A stretch of DNA of 64,000 bases, taken from Paramicrobacterium agarici (GTDB taxonomy: Bacteria > Actinomycetota > Actinomycetes > Actinomycetales > Microbacteriaceae). This document shows positions 43,764-52,947 of the stretch, one piece after another. The stretch covers positions 434,001-498,000 of the forward strand of contig NZ_PDJE01000001.1 of NCBI RefSeq assembly GCF_002563955.1. Direction: 5' to 3'. The stretch's first letter is position 1, and each line of letters opens with the position of its first letter. The notes beneath the pieces are model-generated. The model ran no database searches, was not told where the DNA came from, and worked only from the letters and a program-made list of their open reading frames with translations. Position numbers and translations under genes: made by a program.

Positions 43764-44693
43764 ATGAATCGCGCTGTCATCTACGAGAAGTTCGGAGGGC
43801 CGGAGGTCCTTGACGTGAAGGAGACGCCCGAGCCGCACGCCGCGCCTGGAGAGGTTCGCGTACGTGTGACCGCGGCGGGTCTCAACCCCATGGACTGGAT
43901 CATCGCTTCGCTTCCCGAAGCGGCGGAACAGTGGGGAGTCACGCTCCCCGCCGGGTTCGGCTGCGACTTCGCCGGAGTCATCGACGAAGTCGGACCCGGC
44001 GCGGGCGACTTCGTCGTGGGCGACCGCGTCTTCGGCGGCGTCATGGCGCGAGCCGTCGCTGATCACGTCATCGTCAACATTGGTCCTTCTGCTCTCTGGC
44101 CGCTGGCGCGAATCCCTGAAGGCATGAGTGATGAGACGGCGGCAGCGCTGCCGACACCGGGGCTCACCGCCGCCGCCGTTGTCGACACGATCGGTCTCGG
44201 TCCAGACGACACGGTGCTGCTCGGCGGCGCCGCGGGCGGCGTCGGGGTTCTCACCGTTCAGCTGGCGAAGCTCGCGGGCGCACGGGTGATTGGAACAGCA
44301 TCCGAGGGCACCTTCGACTTTCTGCGCACGCTCGGAGCCGAACCAGTCACCTACGGACCGGGGCTCGCCGACCGCGTTCGAGAACTCGCGCCGAATGGAG
44401 TGACGGCCGCGGCCGATCTCTTCGGATCCGAGACCGTTGAGGCTGCCCTTGAGCTCGGTGTGGCGAAGCAACGCATCACGTGGATCGCCGCGGGCGAGTC
44501 CGTCCCCGACGGCATCCGGTGGTCGACCGGTTCAGACGCGGCCCCCGGTTCACTCGAGAAGGTGGCACGCGCGATCGTCGCGGGCGAGATCACCGTGCCG
44601 ATCGCCGCACGCTTCGGCATGGACGACATCCGCGACGCCGTCGCGCTGCAGGCCGAGCGGCACGTACACGGCAAGATCGTCGTCATTCCGTAA
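43764..44693 (+). CDS. NAD(P)-dependent zinc-free alcohol dehydrogenase / quinone oxidoreductase
   Basis: 309 residues of the MDR superfamily: an N-terminal GroES-like domain (YEKFGGPEVLDVKETPEPHA, VTAAGLNPMDWIIA, GFGCDFAGVIDEVG) and a Rossmann cofactor loop LLGGAAGGVGVLTVQLAKLA. The zinc-binding Cys/His are missing, as in quinone oxidoreductases. It ends HVHGKIVVIP, typical of the family. It is probably induced by the ligand of the divergent TetR protein. Confidence 0.9.
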   Translation: MNRAVIYEKFGGPEVLDVKETPEPHAAPGEVRVRVTAAGLNPMDWIIASLPEAAEQWGVTLPAGFGCDFAGVIDEVGPGAGDFVVGDRVFGGVMARAVADHVIVNIGPSALWPLARIPEGMSDETAAALPTPGLTAAAVVDTIGLGPDDTVLLGGAAGGVGVLTVQLAKLAGARVIGTASEGTFDFLRTLGAEPVTYGPGLADRVRELAPNGVTAAADLFGSETVEAALELGVAKQRITWIAAGESVPDGIRWSTGSDAAPGSLEKVARAIVAGEITVPIAARFGMDDIRDAVALQAERHVHGKIVVIP

Positions 44694-44737
44694 TGTCAGG
44701 CGCAGTGCGGCTTGCGACGCCCCAGCCAGCCGCGCGC

Positions 44738-44753
44738 TGCAGGCATGCCTGCA
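44738..44753. repeat. 16-bp perfect palindrome in convergent gap
   Basis: TGCAGGCA/TGCCTGCA, a perfect 16-bp palindrome with no spacer, lies in the 123-bp gap between the convergent oxidoreductase and GAPDH genes. It may act as a weak bidirectional terminator or a protein site. Nothing else is recognised in this gap. Confidence 0.35.
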
Positions 44754-44816
44754 TTGCGAAACCACCGGGAAGCACTGCACTACACGTTGCGCGAAGAGAT
44801 CGACTGCACTCCGCTA

Positions 44817-46304
44817 TCAGGCGCCAGCGCCGAGCGCGCGCATTGAGGCGAGCGTCACCTCTTCGCGCGGCGGGATCACCGCCGGATGCGTTCCCGCTAT
44901 CTCCTCAATGACGCGCAGCACTTGGCAGCTGTACCCGAACTCATTGTCGTACCAGACGTACACGACGACATTCTCATCGTCGGCGATCGTCGCGAGGCCG
45001 TCGACGATCCCGGCCCGATGCGAGCCGACGAAGTCCGTCGACACGATATCGGGCGACTCGACATAGTCGACCTGCTGCCGCAGCTTCGAGTGCAGCGACA
45101 CAGCCCTCAAGTATGCATTCAGCTCGTCGCGCTGGGCATGATTCTCAAGGGTCAGGTTCAGAATCGCCAGCGAGACGTCTGGGGTCGGCACTCGAATCGC
45201 GCTGCCCGTCAGTTTTCCCTCGAGCGCCGGCAGCGCCTTCGCTACAGCTTTCGCCGCGCCGGTCTCAGTGATCACCATGTTGAGCGCGGCCGACCGCCCC
45301 CGCCGCTCGCCCTTGTGAAAGTTGTCGATGAGGTTCTGATCGTTCGTGTACGAGTGCACGGTCTCGACGTGCCCGCGCACCACGCCATACGCCTCGTCAA
45401 TGGCGGCAAGCACCGGCGTGATCGCGTTGGTCGTGCACGATGCGGCAGAAAGGATGCTGTCGCCCTCCCCGATCTCATGGTGATTGATGCCGTACACGAT
45501 GTTCTTGAGGTCGCCCTTGCCCGGCGCCGTGAGCAGAACGCGAGAGACTCCACGGGCGCGAAGATGCTGTTCGAGCCCCGCACGGTCGCGCCACCGCCCC
45601 GTATTGTCCACGACGATCGCGTCGTCGATGCCGTACTCCGTGTAGTCGACGGTCGCCGGATCATTGGAGTAGATCACCTGAATGAGCGTGCCATTGGCCA
45701 GAATCGTGTTGTTCTCGGTGTCGATGGTGAGCGTACCGGCGAAAGGGCCGTGCACGGAGTCACGACGCAGCAGGCTCGCGCGCTTCACAAGGTCTCCGTC
45801 GCTCCCTTTGCGCACGACGATCGCGCGAAGCCGCAGCCCCGCGCCGCTTCCGGCATGCGCGATCAGAAGCCGAGCCACAAGCCGTCCGATGCGCCCGAAG
45901 CCGTAGAGCACGACGTCGCGCGGCTCAGCGGTCTCGCTGTTCCCCGCAAGGTTGCCGGCAAGCTCCTCGCGCAAAAATTCACGCAGGCTCCGTCCCTCAC
46001 CGCGGTCGCGGTGTGCCTGATGCAGGCGTGCGATGTCGAGCGACGCCGGCCCGGGCTTCAGCGCGGTGAGCGCCTCGAGAACAGCCGTCGAAGCATCCAT
46101 CGACATGGTCTGCGCACCCGCCTGCCGAGCGAATTTGTGCGCCTTGATGAGATCGATCGTCGACAGCCCGATGAGCCGACGGCCGTGAATCGACGTCACG
46201 ACGCCGTGGGTGCGATAGAGACCGCCGACCAGGGGAATGAGTCGTTCTGCCTGCTCCTCGCGGGCGATCCAGTTCGTGCGGTGGGCTTCTGCCGAGCTGT
46301 TCAC
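44817..46304 (-). CDS. Glyceraldehyde-3-phosphate dehydrogenase, long (GapB-like) form
   Basis: 495 residues, about 150 longer than standard GAPDH. The ~130-residue N-terminal extension (WIAREEQAERLIPLVGGLYR ... LDIARLHQAHRDRGEG) precedes the Rossmann start VVLYGFGRIGRLVARLLI. The active site is SAASCTTNAITPVL with the catalytic Cys; the C-terminal VWYDNEFGYSCQVLR is canonical. It resembles the second, GapB-like GAPDH of corynebacteria, which tends to work in gluconeogenesis. GTG 46304 follows AGAAGGAG and is preferred to the longer frame. Confidence 0.88.
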   Translation of the reverse strand: MNSSAEAHRTNWIAREEQAERLIPLVGGLYRTHGVVTSIHGRRLIGLSTIDLIKAHKFARQAGAQTMSMDASTAVLEALTALKPGPASLDIARLHQAHRDRGEGRSLREFLREELAGNLAGNSETAEPRDVVLYGFGRIGRLVARLLIAHAGSGAGLRLRAIVVRKGSDGDLVKRASLLRRDSVHGPFAGTLTIDTENNTILANGTLIQVIYSNDPATVDYTEYGIDDAIVVDNTGRWRDRAGLEQHLRARGVSRVLLTAPGKGDLKNIVYGINHHEIGEGDSILSAASCTTNAITPVLAAIDEAYGVVRGHVETVHSYTNDQNLIDNFHKGERRGRSAALNMVITETGAAKAVAKALPALEGKLTGSAIRVPTPDVSLAILNLTLENHAQRDELNAYLRAVSLHSKLRQQVDYVESPDIVSTDFVGSHRAGIVDGLATIADDENVVVYVWYDNEFGYSCQVLRVIEEIAGTHPAVIPPREEVTLASMRALGAGA

Positions 46305-46430
46305 TGCGCTCCTTCTGCCGAGCTGCCTCGTGAGCAGGCGGCAATTCGTGTTTTCGGGCACGCCGAATCGGCGTGAAGAAGGGGCGTACCGGCATTCTAC
46401 CGAGCGCGCGAGCGCCGATGCTGAGAAGAG

Positions 46431-46730
46431 TCAGCCCCGTTCGACCGGCTGCCGAATGATCGTGCGCAGCTTCTCGGGCGCCGTCTTCCGCACGTCAGAG
46501 AGATAGATCTCGTGGTGTCTGCCCGTGAGCACGCAGTCGCTGCCGGGAATGAACGCGTCGTGCATTTCGGCGATCACCGGACCTTCGGCATCGTACGCGA
46601 TCCACTCGGGCTGCGCGATCATCATGGTCCAGTCCCAGTCCCCCTTGCGCCTCTCGGCGAACGCCGTCATGTCGCGCGACCTCGGGGCATAGAGGGCGCG
46701 ATGATGCTTCTTGATGTCGTAGTTGTCCAT
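46431..46730 (-). CDS. Shortened GyrI-like domain protein
   Basis: 99 residues composed of three blocks that are conserved in GyrI-like proteins of about 210 residues: the N-terminal DNYDIKKHHRALYAPRSRD, the middle FAERRKGDWDWTMMIAQPEW, and the C-terminal EMHDAFIPG ... GRHHEIYLSDVRKTAPEKLR. The stretches that normally lie between the blocks are absent, yet the frame is kept. It may therefore be an in-frame internally deleted gene, or a genuine minimal variant. Full-length relatives bind small molecules or inhibit gyrase. Start ATG 46730. Confidence 0.65.
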   Translation of the reverse strand: MDNYDIKKHHRALYAPRSRDMTAFAERRKGDWDWTMMIAQPEWIAYDAEGPVIAEMHDAFIPGSDCVLTGRHHEIYLSDVRKTAPEKLRTIIRQPVERG

Positions 46731-46842
46731 GGCTCACTCACCGTCGACGCCGAATCGGACGTGTGCCGCGAGCATATGCGACGCCTCCGACAGCATGACC
46801 AGTCCCGTGAGTTCAGGCGCTCGGGGATCCGTCCCGACACGC

Positions 46843-46878
46843 CGATGGCGGCGCGCCCGAGTCGGCGCGCCGCCATCG
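46843..46878. terminator. Hairpin downstream of ectD
   Basis: Perfect 15-bp stem (CGATGGCGGCGCGCC / GGCGCGCCGCCATCG) with a 6-nt loop, 25 nt after the ectD stop and before the GyrI-like gene. It probably ends the ectoine transcript. There is no T-run on the minus strand. Confidence 0.7.
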
Positions 46879-46902
46879 ATTACCGAATGCGTGAACGCGA
46901 GA

Positions 46903-47802
46903 TCAGCCCGCGGGCGTGAAGTCGCGCGCTCCGGCGAACTCCGGGCGGGGACTGCTCGTCGAGAACGGCTCGACAGCGGTGTTCTCCACACTGTTGAACA
47001 CGATGAACACGTTGGAGCGCGGGTACGGCGTCACGTTGCCGTTCGACGCGTGCATGCAGTTGCAGTCGAACATGATCGCGCCGCCGGACTTTCCCTCGAG
47101 CACGTCGATGCCGTACTCATCGGCGAACGCCGTGAGGGTCTCTTTCTCCGGTGTTCCCGCTCCCTGCATGATGAGGGACTTCTTGTAGTTGTCTTCAGGC
47201 GTCTCGCCCGCGCACGACACGTACTTCTTGTGCGAGCCGGGCATGATCATGAGCGGCCCGTTGTACGAGTAGTTGTCGGTCAGCGAGATCGAGATGCTCA
47301 CCGTGCGCATGTTCGGCAGGCCGTCTTCGGCATGCCACGTCTCGAAGTCCGAGTGCCACATGAACTCCTTGCCCTCGAACCCGGGCTTGAAGTTCACGCG
47401 CGACTGGTGAATGTAGACGTCAGAGCCGAGCAGCTGCTTCGCTCGGCCCACAACGCGCGGATCGTTGGCGATCTTGGCGAACACGTCGCTGACCTTGTGG
47501 ATCTCGAAGATCGAACGCACTTCATCGCTCGCGGCCTCGACAATGGTGCGCTCGTCACGTCGCACGCCCTCGTCCGCTGAGAGCCGCTGCAGTTCAGCCG
47601 TCAGCGCGGCGACCTCGTCTGCGCTGATCAGCTCGTCGATTGCGAGATACCCGTTGCGGTCGTAGCCGCTGAGTGTCGCAGCATCCATGGGGCCGTCGTC
47701 GGCCGTGCCATAGAGCGTCGGGTCCTCGCGGTCGAGCACGCGTTCCGCACCTCCGGTACGGGTGGGGTAAACGTCGGTCTGGACTGTCTGAGTTGCAGTC
47801 AC
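46903..47802 (-). CDS. ectD: Ectoine hydroxylase
   Basis: 299 residues, GTG start behind AGGAGG. Fe(II)/2-oxoglutarate-dependent dioxygenase that makes 5-hydroxyectoine. Iron ligands lie in FMWHSDFETWH (H-x-D) and the distal His in FDCNCMHASNGN. The EctD signature around HSDFETWHAEDGLPNMR is complete. Last gene of the ect run; separated from ectC by 101 bp that contain a hairpin. Confidence 0.97.
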   Translation of the reverse strand: MTATQTVQTDVYPTRTGGAERVLDREDPTLYGTADDGPMDAATLSGYDRNGYLAIDELISADEVAALTAELQRLSADEGVRRDERTIVEAASDEVRSIFEIHKVSDVFAKIANDPRVVGRAKQLLGSDVYIHQSRVNFKPGFEGKEFMWHSDFETWHAEDGLPNMRTVSISISLTDNYSYNGPLMIMPGSHKKYVSCAGETPEDNYKKSLIMQGAGTPEKETLTAFADEYGIDVLEGKSGGAIMFDCNCMHASNGNVTPYPRSNVFIVFNSVENTAVEPFSTSSPRPEFAGARDFTPAG

Positions 47803-47859
47803 TCACTCCTCCTTGATCGGTGTTGTTCGTTCTTGCATTTGTGTCACCCAAACGACAAC

Positions 47860-47887
47860 AGCCGGGTCAGCTTTCGCTGACTCGGCT
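47860..47887 (-). terminator. Hairpin between ectC and ectD, possible attenuator
   Basis: AGCCGGGTCAGC and GCTGACTCGGCT form a 12-bp stem with one mismatch and a 4-nt loop, extendable outward by a few pairs. On the minus (transcribed) strand it follows ectC by 16 nt and is followed by a T-rich stretch (TGTTGTCGTTT). It could reduce ectD transcription relative to ectABC. Confidence 0.6.
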
Positions 47888-47903
47888 GCTGTGAATGGGA
47901 GCT

Positions 47904-48305
47904 TCAGGCGCCCGCTGGCTCTTCGGTGATGAGCGGGTACACGCCGTTCTCGTCGTGCACCTCACGGCCCGTCACGGGCGGGTTGAATACGCACACGCAC
48001 TTGATCTCGGTGCGCGGACGCACGATGTGCTTGTCGTGGTCGTTGAGCAGGTACACCGTTCCGGGCTTCAGTTCGTGGGTCTCGCCCGTCGCCTTGTCGG
48101 TGACGGTGCCCTCGCCCTGCGTGATGAACACGGCCTCGATGTGGTTGGCGTACCAGAACTCACTCTCGGTTCCGGCGTAGAGGGTGGTCTCGTGAACAGA
48201 GAAGCCCACGCCCTCCTTCGCAAGGATGATGCGCTTGCTGCGCCAGTTCTCGCTCTTGATATCGGCGTCGGTACCCTCGACGTCTTCAACGCTGCGGACG
48301 ATCAT
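47904..48305 (-). CDS. ectC: L-ectoine synthase
   Basis: 133 residues. Cupin enzyme that cyclises N-gamma-acetyl-diaminobutyrate to ectoine. Typical segments: [20 protein letters not shown] at the start, [20 protein letters not shown], the cupin [16 protein letters not shown], and [19 protein letters not shown] overlaps the ectB stop by 3 nt. Confidence 0.97.
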   Translation of the reverse strand: MIVRSVEDVEGTDADIKSENWRSKRIILAKEGVGFSVHETTLYAGTESEFWYANHIEAVFITQGEGTVTDKATGETHELKPGTVYLLNDHDKHIVRPRTEIKCVCVFNPPVTGREVHDENGVYPLITEEPAGA

Positions 48306-49618
48306 GCGAAGCTCTCCTCGGTCTTGGAAATGGTGGATGCTGAGTTCGCCAGCTCTCCCGAGGCGACCGTGGCAACGGCGCTCTCGAGAATGTCGAGTCC
48401 GGCGTTAAGTACATCTTCGGGAATGGTCAGGGCCGCGAGCAACTTCACGACCTCGCCGCTCGGGCCAGCGGTCTCGACGAGAAGACCGTTCTTGAACGCC
48501 TCCTCGCACACGGCATCGGCGAGCTCGCCCGACGCCATTTCGATTCCGCGCGCAAGACCGCGACCCTTCGCCGTGACGGTGATGCCCGGCGTCACGTCCA
48601 CGATCGACTGGAAGCGCTTCGCGACGATCTCGCCCTTGTCCTTGATGGACTTCGTGAACGAGTCATCTGACCAGTACTCGCGGATCGTGGCCGTCGCCGT
48701 GGCGAAGCCGGCGCTGATACCACGGAAGGTGCCGTTGTGCTCTCCGGGCTCCCACACGTCGAGCTCTGGCTTGAGCAGCGTGAGGGCCATGGGGATGCCG
48801 TAGCCGGAGATCGACTTCGACAGGCACACCATGTCGGGCTCGATGCCGGCCTCTTCGAAGCTGAAGAAGGTACCGGTGCGGCCGCATCCCATCTGAACAT
48901 CGTCGATGATCAGCAGAATGTCGTGCTGCTTGCAGAGCTTCGAGAGGTTCTGCAGCCACTCGTAGCGCGCCGGGTTGATGCCGCCCTCACCCTGCACCGT
49001 CTCGACAATCACGGCACCGGGTTTGTTGAGGCCGCTGCCGCTGTCGGTGAGCAGGCGCTCCAGGTAGAAGAAGTCGGGGTAGTCGCCGTCGAAGTAGTCG
49101 TCGTACGGCATGGGCGTCGCGTGCACGAGCGGAACACCGGCGCCGCCGCGCTTGAGCGAGTTGCCGGTCACCGAGAGGGCGCCGAGCGTCATGCCGTGGA
49201 AGCCGTTCGTGAAGCTGATGACCGACTCGCGCCCGGTGTACTTGCGCGCAAGTTTGAGCGCCGCCTCGGTGGCCTGCGTTCCTCCGGGGCCGGGGAAGGC
49301 GAGTTTGTAGTTGAGGCCGCGCGGCTTGAGGATCAGCTCGTTGAACGTGTCGATGAACTCCTGGCGCGACGTCGTGAACATGTCGAGCGAGTGCATCACG
49401 CGGTCGTCGCTGATGTAGTCGAGCAGCACCTTCTTGAGCACAGGGTTGTTGTGCCCGTAGTTGAGCGCACCAGCTCCCGCAAAGAAGTCAATGTACTCGC
49501 GACCGTTTTCGTCGTACATGTGGCTGCCGACAGCGCGATCGAAGACCGCGGGCCATGAGCGAGAGTAGCTCCGGACCTCGGACTCGAGAGCAATGATGGC
49601 GTCGGAAATGGGGGACAT
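48302..49618 (-). CDS. ectB: Diaminobutyrate-2-oxoglutarate transaminase
   Basis: 438 residues. PLP-dependent class-III aminotransferase, first step of ectoine synthesis. Signatures: [60 protein letters not shown], the PLP Asp in [14 protein letters not shown] and the lysine in [13 protein letters not shown] 49618 is used; a GTG one codon upstream is also possible. An AAGGAAGGA box is present. Confidence 0.97.
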   Translation of the reverse strand: MSPISDAIIALESEVRSYSRSWPAVFDRAVGSHMYDENGREYIDFFAGAGALNYGHNNPVLKKVLLDYISDDRVMHSLDMFTTSRQEFIDTFNELILKPRGLNYKLAFPGPGGTQATEAALKLARKYTGRESVISFTNGFHGMTLGALSVTGNSLKRGGAGVPLVHATPMPYDDYFDGDYPDFFYLERLLTDSGSGLNKPGAVIVETVQGEGGINPARYEWLQNLSKLCKQHDILLIIDDVQMGCGRTGTFFSFEEAGIEPDMVCLSKSISGYGIPMALTLLKPELDVWEPGEHNGTFRGISAGFATATATIREYWSDDSFTKSIKDKGEIVAKRFQSIVDVTPGITVTAKGRGLARGIEMASGELADAVCEEAFKNGLLVETAGPSGEVVKLLAALTIPEDVLNAGLDILESAVATVASGELANSASTISKTEESFA

Positions 49619-49739
49619 CACGATTCCTTCCTTCGTGAGGATGCCGTGAATCTTTTGCAGTAGCAGCGTGCGCAGGCGTCACGGGTGATCCTGCGCCCGT
49701 CGGAGGGCAGCGGTGGCCGCCCTCGTCGTCGTGGGTGCG

Positions 49740-50333
49740 TCAGCCGAGCGATTCGGCGCGCTGACGAGCTTGTTCGACCTCAGCGAGGAGCTCGTCGTCG
49801 AAGAAGAAGATGGGGCCGATCTCGTACAACTTCTCGGCGTCGTGGTTGTCGGGGAAGTGCTTGCCGTCGAACAGCGGGTCCACGGTCATGGGCGCCTTCT
49901 GCCAGCGACGGGCGAACGACGCGAAGAGGTTCTGGGAGGCCTCATTGTCGTCGGTGATCGTCGTCTCGACGGTGTGCACGTCATCGGATGCTGCGACACC
50001 GCTGAACAGCTCATCGAGCAGCCGACCCGCGAGACCGCGGCCTCGATAGCTCTCATCGACGGCGACCTGCCAGACGAAGAGGTGGTGCGGCTTCTCGGGT
50101 CGCACGTGGCCCATAACGTAGCCGACGACCTTACCGTCGACGACGGCCACGCGCGTTGTGCGGCTGAAGTCGCGACAGTACACGAGGTAGGCGTAGGAGG
50201 GGTTGAGATCGAGCGTGACCGAGTCGCGCGCAATGCGCCACATCTCGGCAGCGTGTTCAATTCCGGGAGCGATGATGCGCTCGGTGGAGTCACTCTCGAC
50301 TTGGACATTCGTAATGGCTTGAGTCGCAGACAT
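49740..50333 (-). CDS. ectA: Diaminobutyrate acetyltransferase
   Basis: 197 residues. GNAT enzyme that acetylates L-2,4-diaminobutyrate. The acetyl-CoA site is VDESYRGRGLAGRLLDEL; VVGYVMGHVRPEKPHHLFVW and ETTITDDNEASQNLFASFAR are typical of EctA. ATG 50333 follows family usage, whereas the frame extends to 50378. A gap of 121 bp separates it from ectB, which is long for ect operons and contains GC-rich hairpins. Confidence 0.96.
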   Translation of the reverse strand: MSATQAITNVQVESDSTERIIAPGIEHAAEMWRIARDSVTLDLNPSYAYLVYCRDFSRTTRVAVVDGKVVGYVMGHVRPEKPHHLFVWQVAVDESYRGRGLAGRLLDELFSGVAASDDVHTVETTITDDNEASQNLFASFARRWQKAPMTVDPLFDGKHFPDNHDAEKLYEIGPIFFFDDELLAEVEQARQRAESLG

Positions 50334-50561
50334 ATGGCTTCCGAGGTTACAGAGACGATCACACGCATTCAACCGCATTCGGCGATACCCGGAGAGCCCA
50401 CAGATAAGCTCGAACCCCCGTGCTAAGGCCCGAAAATCGTTGGCATCTCAAGGATCGGGACGCGCGGAAATCGCCCTGTTCAGATTCTGTCCAGTCGATA
50501 ACGCGATCGTGATCAAAACGAGACATAACGCACCCGTAACCTCAGGTTTCCTCTGTCACAA
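50334..50561 (-). promoter_or_regulatory. Upstream region of the ectoine operon (228 bp)
   Basis: No gene seen. It must carry the ect promoter. Noted elements: the palindrome AACCTCAGGTT (50538-50548), GAGGTTAC at 50342-50349 matching its inverse GTAACCTC at 50536-50543, and an AT-richer stretch around 50505-50530. No MarR-type EctR gene is adjacent, so the regulator is unknown. Confidence 0.5.
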
Positions 50562-51113
50562 TCACGGGTTCTCGTAAACGCCTCCGTTCAGAAGACCCAC
50601 GAAGACGACGCCTGCGAGAACGTAGGGCACGACCCCGAGCATGACCATGCGCGGCGGCCGGAACCACCGCACGCGCACGGTGGCGACGACGCAGATCCAC
50701 GCCGTCAGCGGCATCCACAGTGCTCCTGCCCAGAACCGGGGCGACGCGATCTGCTCAACGATGGCCGCGCCCCAGGCGGCGTCTGCGTCGCCATGCGGAA
50801 TCACGATCGCCACCACGACGATCACAAACTCGACAATCGTGACGATGCCGACGACAGGAGCGATCCACCAGTGCAGCATGGGCCGTCCCTCAGCCGTTCG
50901 CCACGTCACGAGCCACGAGAACGCGCCGACGACGAGCGCGCCGAGAACCGCCCAGGTGACCGCGGCGGCAATGCGCTCACCGAGAGCGAGCTCCGTGGAC
51001 AGTGCACGGTAGACGATGCCGGCCAGTACGTGAGTAACGAGCAGGTAGAGAGGCACGGTGCCGATCGACACACCCGTACGCACCCACGGGTCTCGCTCGA
51101 GCACACTGGCCAT
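50562..51113 (-). CDS. Hypothetical membrane protein, 183 aa
   Basis: Five hydrophobic segments (GTVPLYLLVTHVLAGIVYRA; TWAVLGALVVGAFSWLVTW; WIAPVVGIVTIVEFVIVVVA; ALWMPLTAWICVVATVRVRW; VMLGVVPYVLAGVVFVGLL). No family recognised. The gene is transcribed away from the divergent MFS gene (38-bp gap) and ends just upstream of the ect control region. Confidence 0.62.
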   Translation of the reverse strand: MASVLERDPWVRTGVSIGTVPLYLLVTHVLAGIVYRALSTELALGERIAAAVTWAVLGALVVGAFSWLVTWRTAEGRPMLHWWIAPVVGIVTIVEFVIVVVAIVIPHGDADAAWGAAIVEQIASPRFWAGALWMPLTAWICVVATVRVRWFRPPRMVMLGVVPYVLAGVVFVGLLNGGVYENP

Positions 51114-51151
51114 GGGCTCAGAATATGCACGGGTGCTCTAATGTTGTCTGG

Positions 51152-52348
51152 GTGCCCGAAGAAACTCGCTTTCCCTGGGTCGGTCTTCTCACCCTCGCCG
51201 GCGCGATCTTCGTCTCGGTGACGAGCGAGTTTCTGCCGACAGGGCTCCTGCCCGACATGGCCCGGGACCTCGACGTCAGTCTGTCGACGGCGGGACTGCT
51301 CGTGACGGTCTTCGCGGGGACAGTGGTTGTCGCGACGACTCCGCTCGCGGCGATTACGCGCAACATGTCGCGCAAGGCCCTCGTCGTGGTTGTTCTGCTC
51401 GTCATCGCCCTCGCCAACGTGCTCGCCGCCATCGCTCCGAGCTATGAGCTTCTCGTCGGAGCCCGCATTCTGGGCGGGCTGGCTCACGGCCTGTTCTGGG
51501 CGGTCGTCGCAGCGTACTCAGCGCACCTCGTGCCGCCGCACCAGCTCGGCCGCGCCGTAGCCATCACCTCGGGCGGCGGCTCAGCCGCATTCGTTCTCGG
51601 CGTACCCGTCGGCACAGCGCTCGGTCACACGCTCGGCTGGCGCGCGGCGTTTCTCATCATCGGCGGCATTGTCGTCGTGCTCGCGCTCGTCGTCATCAAG
51701 TTTCTTCCCGCCGTGCGGCACCAGGTTCCGCTGCGCACGGGCGAGATCCCCATTCCGGCGCGTCGAGATCGCAGCCTGCCCGGCGTAATCATCGTGTGCA
51801 TCGTGATTCTGCTCGTGCTCACGGCGCACAACACCTTCTACACGTACATCGCGCCCTGGCTCGTGAGCGAAGCTGGGTTCCCCGCCGACAGCGTCGCGTT
51901 TCTGCTCTTCCTGTTCGGCGGCGCCGGTGCCGTCGGTCTCGTGATCGCCGGGTTCACCACCGATCGCTTTCCCAAGCGCGGCTTCGCCATCGCCGTGCTG
52001 TCGCTCATGGCCGCGATCACGGTGCTTGCCGCGCTTACCTCGAACCAGGCCGTCGTCACGGTGGCCTTCGTGGTCTGGGGTGTCACGTTCGGCGGCATTC
52101 CGGCAATGCTTCAGACCCGGATGCTGCACACCGCGTCGTTCCGCCTCCGTGATCTCGCCGCCGCTCTGCAGACCACGGCGTTCAACGTCGGCATCGGCGG
52201 TGGCGCGCTGCTCGGCGCTGTCATTCTCGACGGCACGAGCCTGAGCGCGCTACCCATTGCGGCGCTCGTGCTCTTCGGCGTCGGCCTCGCGCTCAGCATC
52301 GCGACGGATGCGCTCCGGGTCGCGCGTGCCCGTCGGTCGCTGAGCTGA
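51152..52348 (+). CDS. MFS transporter (DHA1-like efflux family)
   Basis: 398 residues, 12 membrane segments. DHA1 features: EFLPTGLLPDMARDLDVS in TM1, the arginine-containing loop GARILGGLAHGLFWAVVAAY, and the A-type motif in GFTTDRFPKRGFAIAVL. It is probably a drug or sugar-efflux carrier. GTG 51152 comes 7 nt after TAATGT, so the mRNA may be leaderless. The last 28 codons are repeated 6.4 kb downstream with only synonymous changes, marking this gene end as an attachment site. Confidence 0.88.
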   Translation: MPEETRFPWVGLLTLAGAIFVSVTSEFLPTGLLPDMARDLDVSLSTAGLLVTVFAGTVVVATTPLAAITRNMSRKALVVVVLLVIALANVLAAIAPSYELLVGARILGGLAHGLFWAVVAAYSAHLVPPHQLGRAVAITSGGGSAAFVLGVPVGTALGHTLGWRAAFLIIGGIVVVLALVVIKFLPAVRHQVPLRTGEIPIPARRDRSLPGVIIVCIVILLVLTAHNTFYTYIAPWLVSEAGFPADSVAFLLFLFGGAGAVGLVIAGFTTDRFPKRGFAIAVLSLMAAITVLAALTSNQAVVTVAFVVWGVTFGGIPAMLQTRMLHTASFRLRDLAAALQTTAFNVGIGGGALLGAVILDGTSLSALPIAALVLFGVGLALSIATDALRVARARRSLS

Positions 52349-52365
52349 CCTCAGTCGCTCTCGCG
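52261..52365. repeat. Left 105-bp direct repeat (attL-like)
   Basis: Spans the last 29 codons of the MFS gene, its stop, and 17 bp beyond. It matches 58671-58775 at 99 of 105 positions with no gap. It marks the left edge of the island. Confidence 0.88.
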
Positions 52366-52371
52366 CATGGA

Positions 52372-52827
52372 TCATGCAGAGTAGCTGATCCACTCCTTGA
52401 TCTTTTCAAGGCATGTTCTGAACGTCGGCTCGTCTGATTGCGTCAGGAGATTAAGTAACTCAAGAACCTCGTAGCGCTGTCGCCGCGTTCCGGCACTAGG
52501 AAATTCGCTCCCATACTGGATCCAATGCGCATCTTCACGTTGCTGCACCAGGACGTTGCCCAGAAACACCGCAGCCGAGTTCTCCAGTCCCCGAGAGCGA
52601 ATCTCATCACCCTGTCCTCGGATATGGCTCGCACAAGCGCCGATGTCTGATGCCAGAGAGCGCGGATCGGTTCCCAGCTCTGCGCACAACGTAACGAACG
52701 CCTCATACCCGGTGAGATGCCGAACCATGTTCGGCCGCGAACTATCTTCAGGCAGGTAGGCCGCATACCCCTGCGCTATCTGAGGCACCGAAGAGTAAGA
52801 CGGCTCCGGGAAAATTGGCATGTCCAT
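52372..52827 (-). CDS. Hypothetical protein, 151 aa
   Basis: No family recognised. Soluble, with the segments LTGYEAFVTLCAELGTDPRS, AAVFLGNVLVQQREDAHWIQ and QRYEVLELLNLLTQSDE. It is the first coding sequence inside the left end of the island, reading toward the repeat. Lower GC at third positions than the flanking MFS gene is apparent by eye, in line with foreign origin. Confidence 0.55.
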   Translation of the reverse strand: MDMPIFPEPSYSSVPQIAQGYAAYLPEDSSRPNMVRHLTGYEAFVTLCAELGTDPRSLASDIGACASHIRGQGDEIRSRGLENSAAVFLGNVLVQQREDAHWIQYGSEFPSAGTRRQRYEVLELLNLLTQSDEPTFRTCLEKIKEWISYSA

Positions 52828-52947
52828 GTACTTCGAACTTATGTCAGGGCAATCCAGAAGAATATCGGTGTTTCTCCCGGCTATTCGAGTGTGCCGTACG
52901 CTTCGCGCACGGCAGGGGCTCGGTATCCGGAAGGAACACCTGTGCTC

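Noticed and set aside
50334..50561. Riboswitch upstream of ectA
   Set aside because: I could not match a known riboswitch consensus; only short palindromes are visible.
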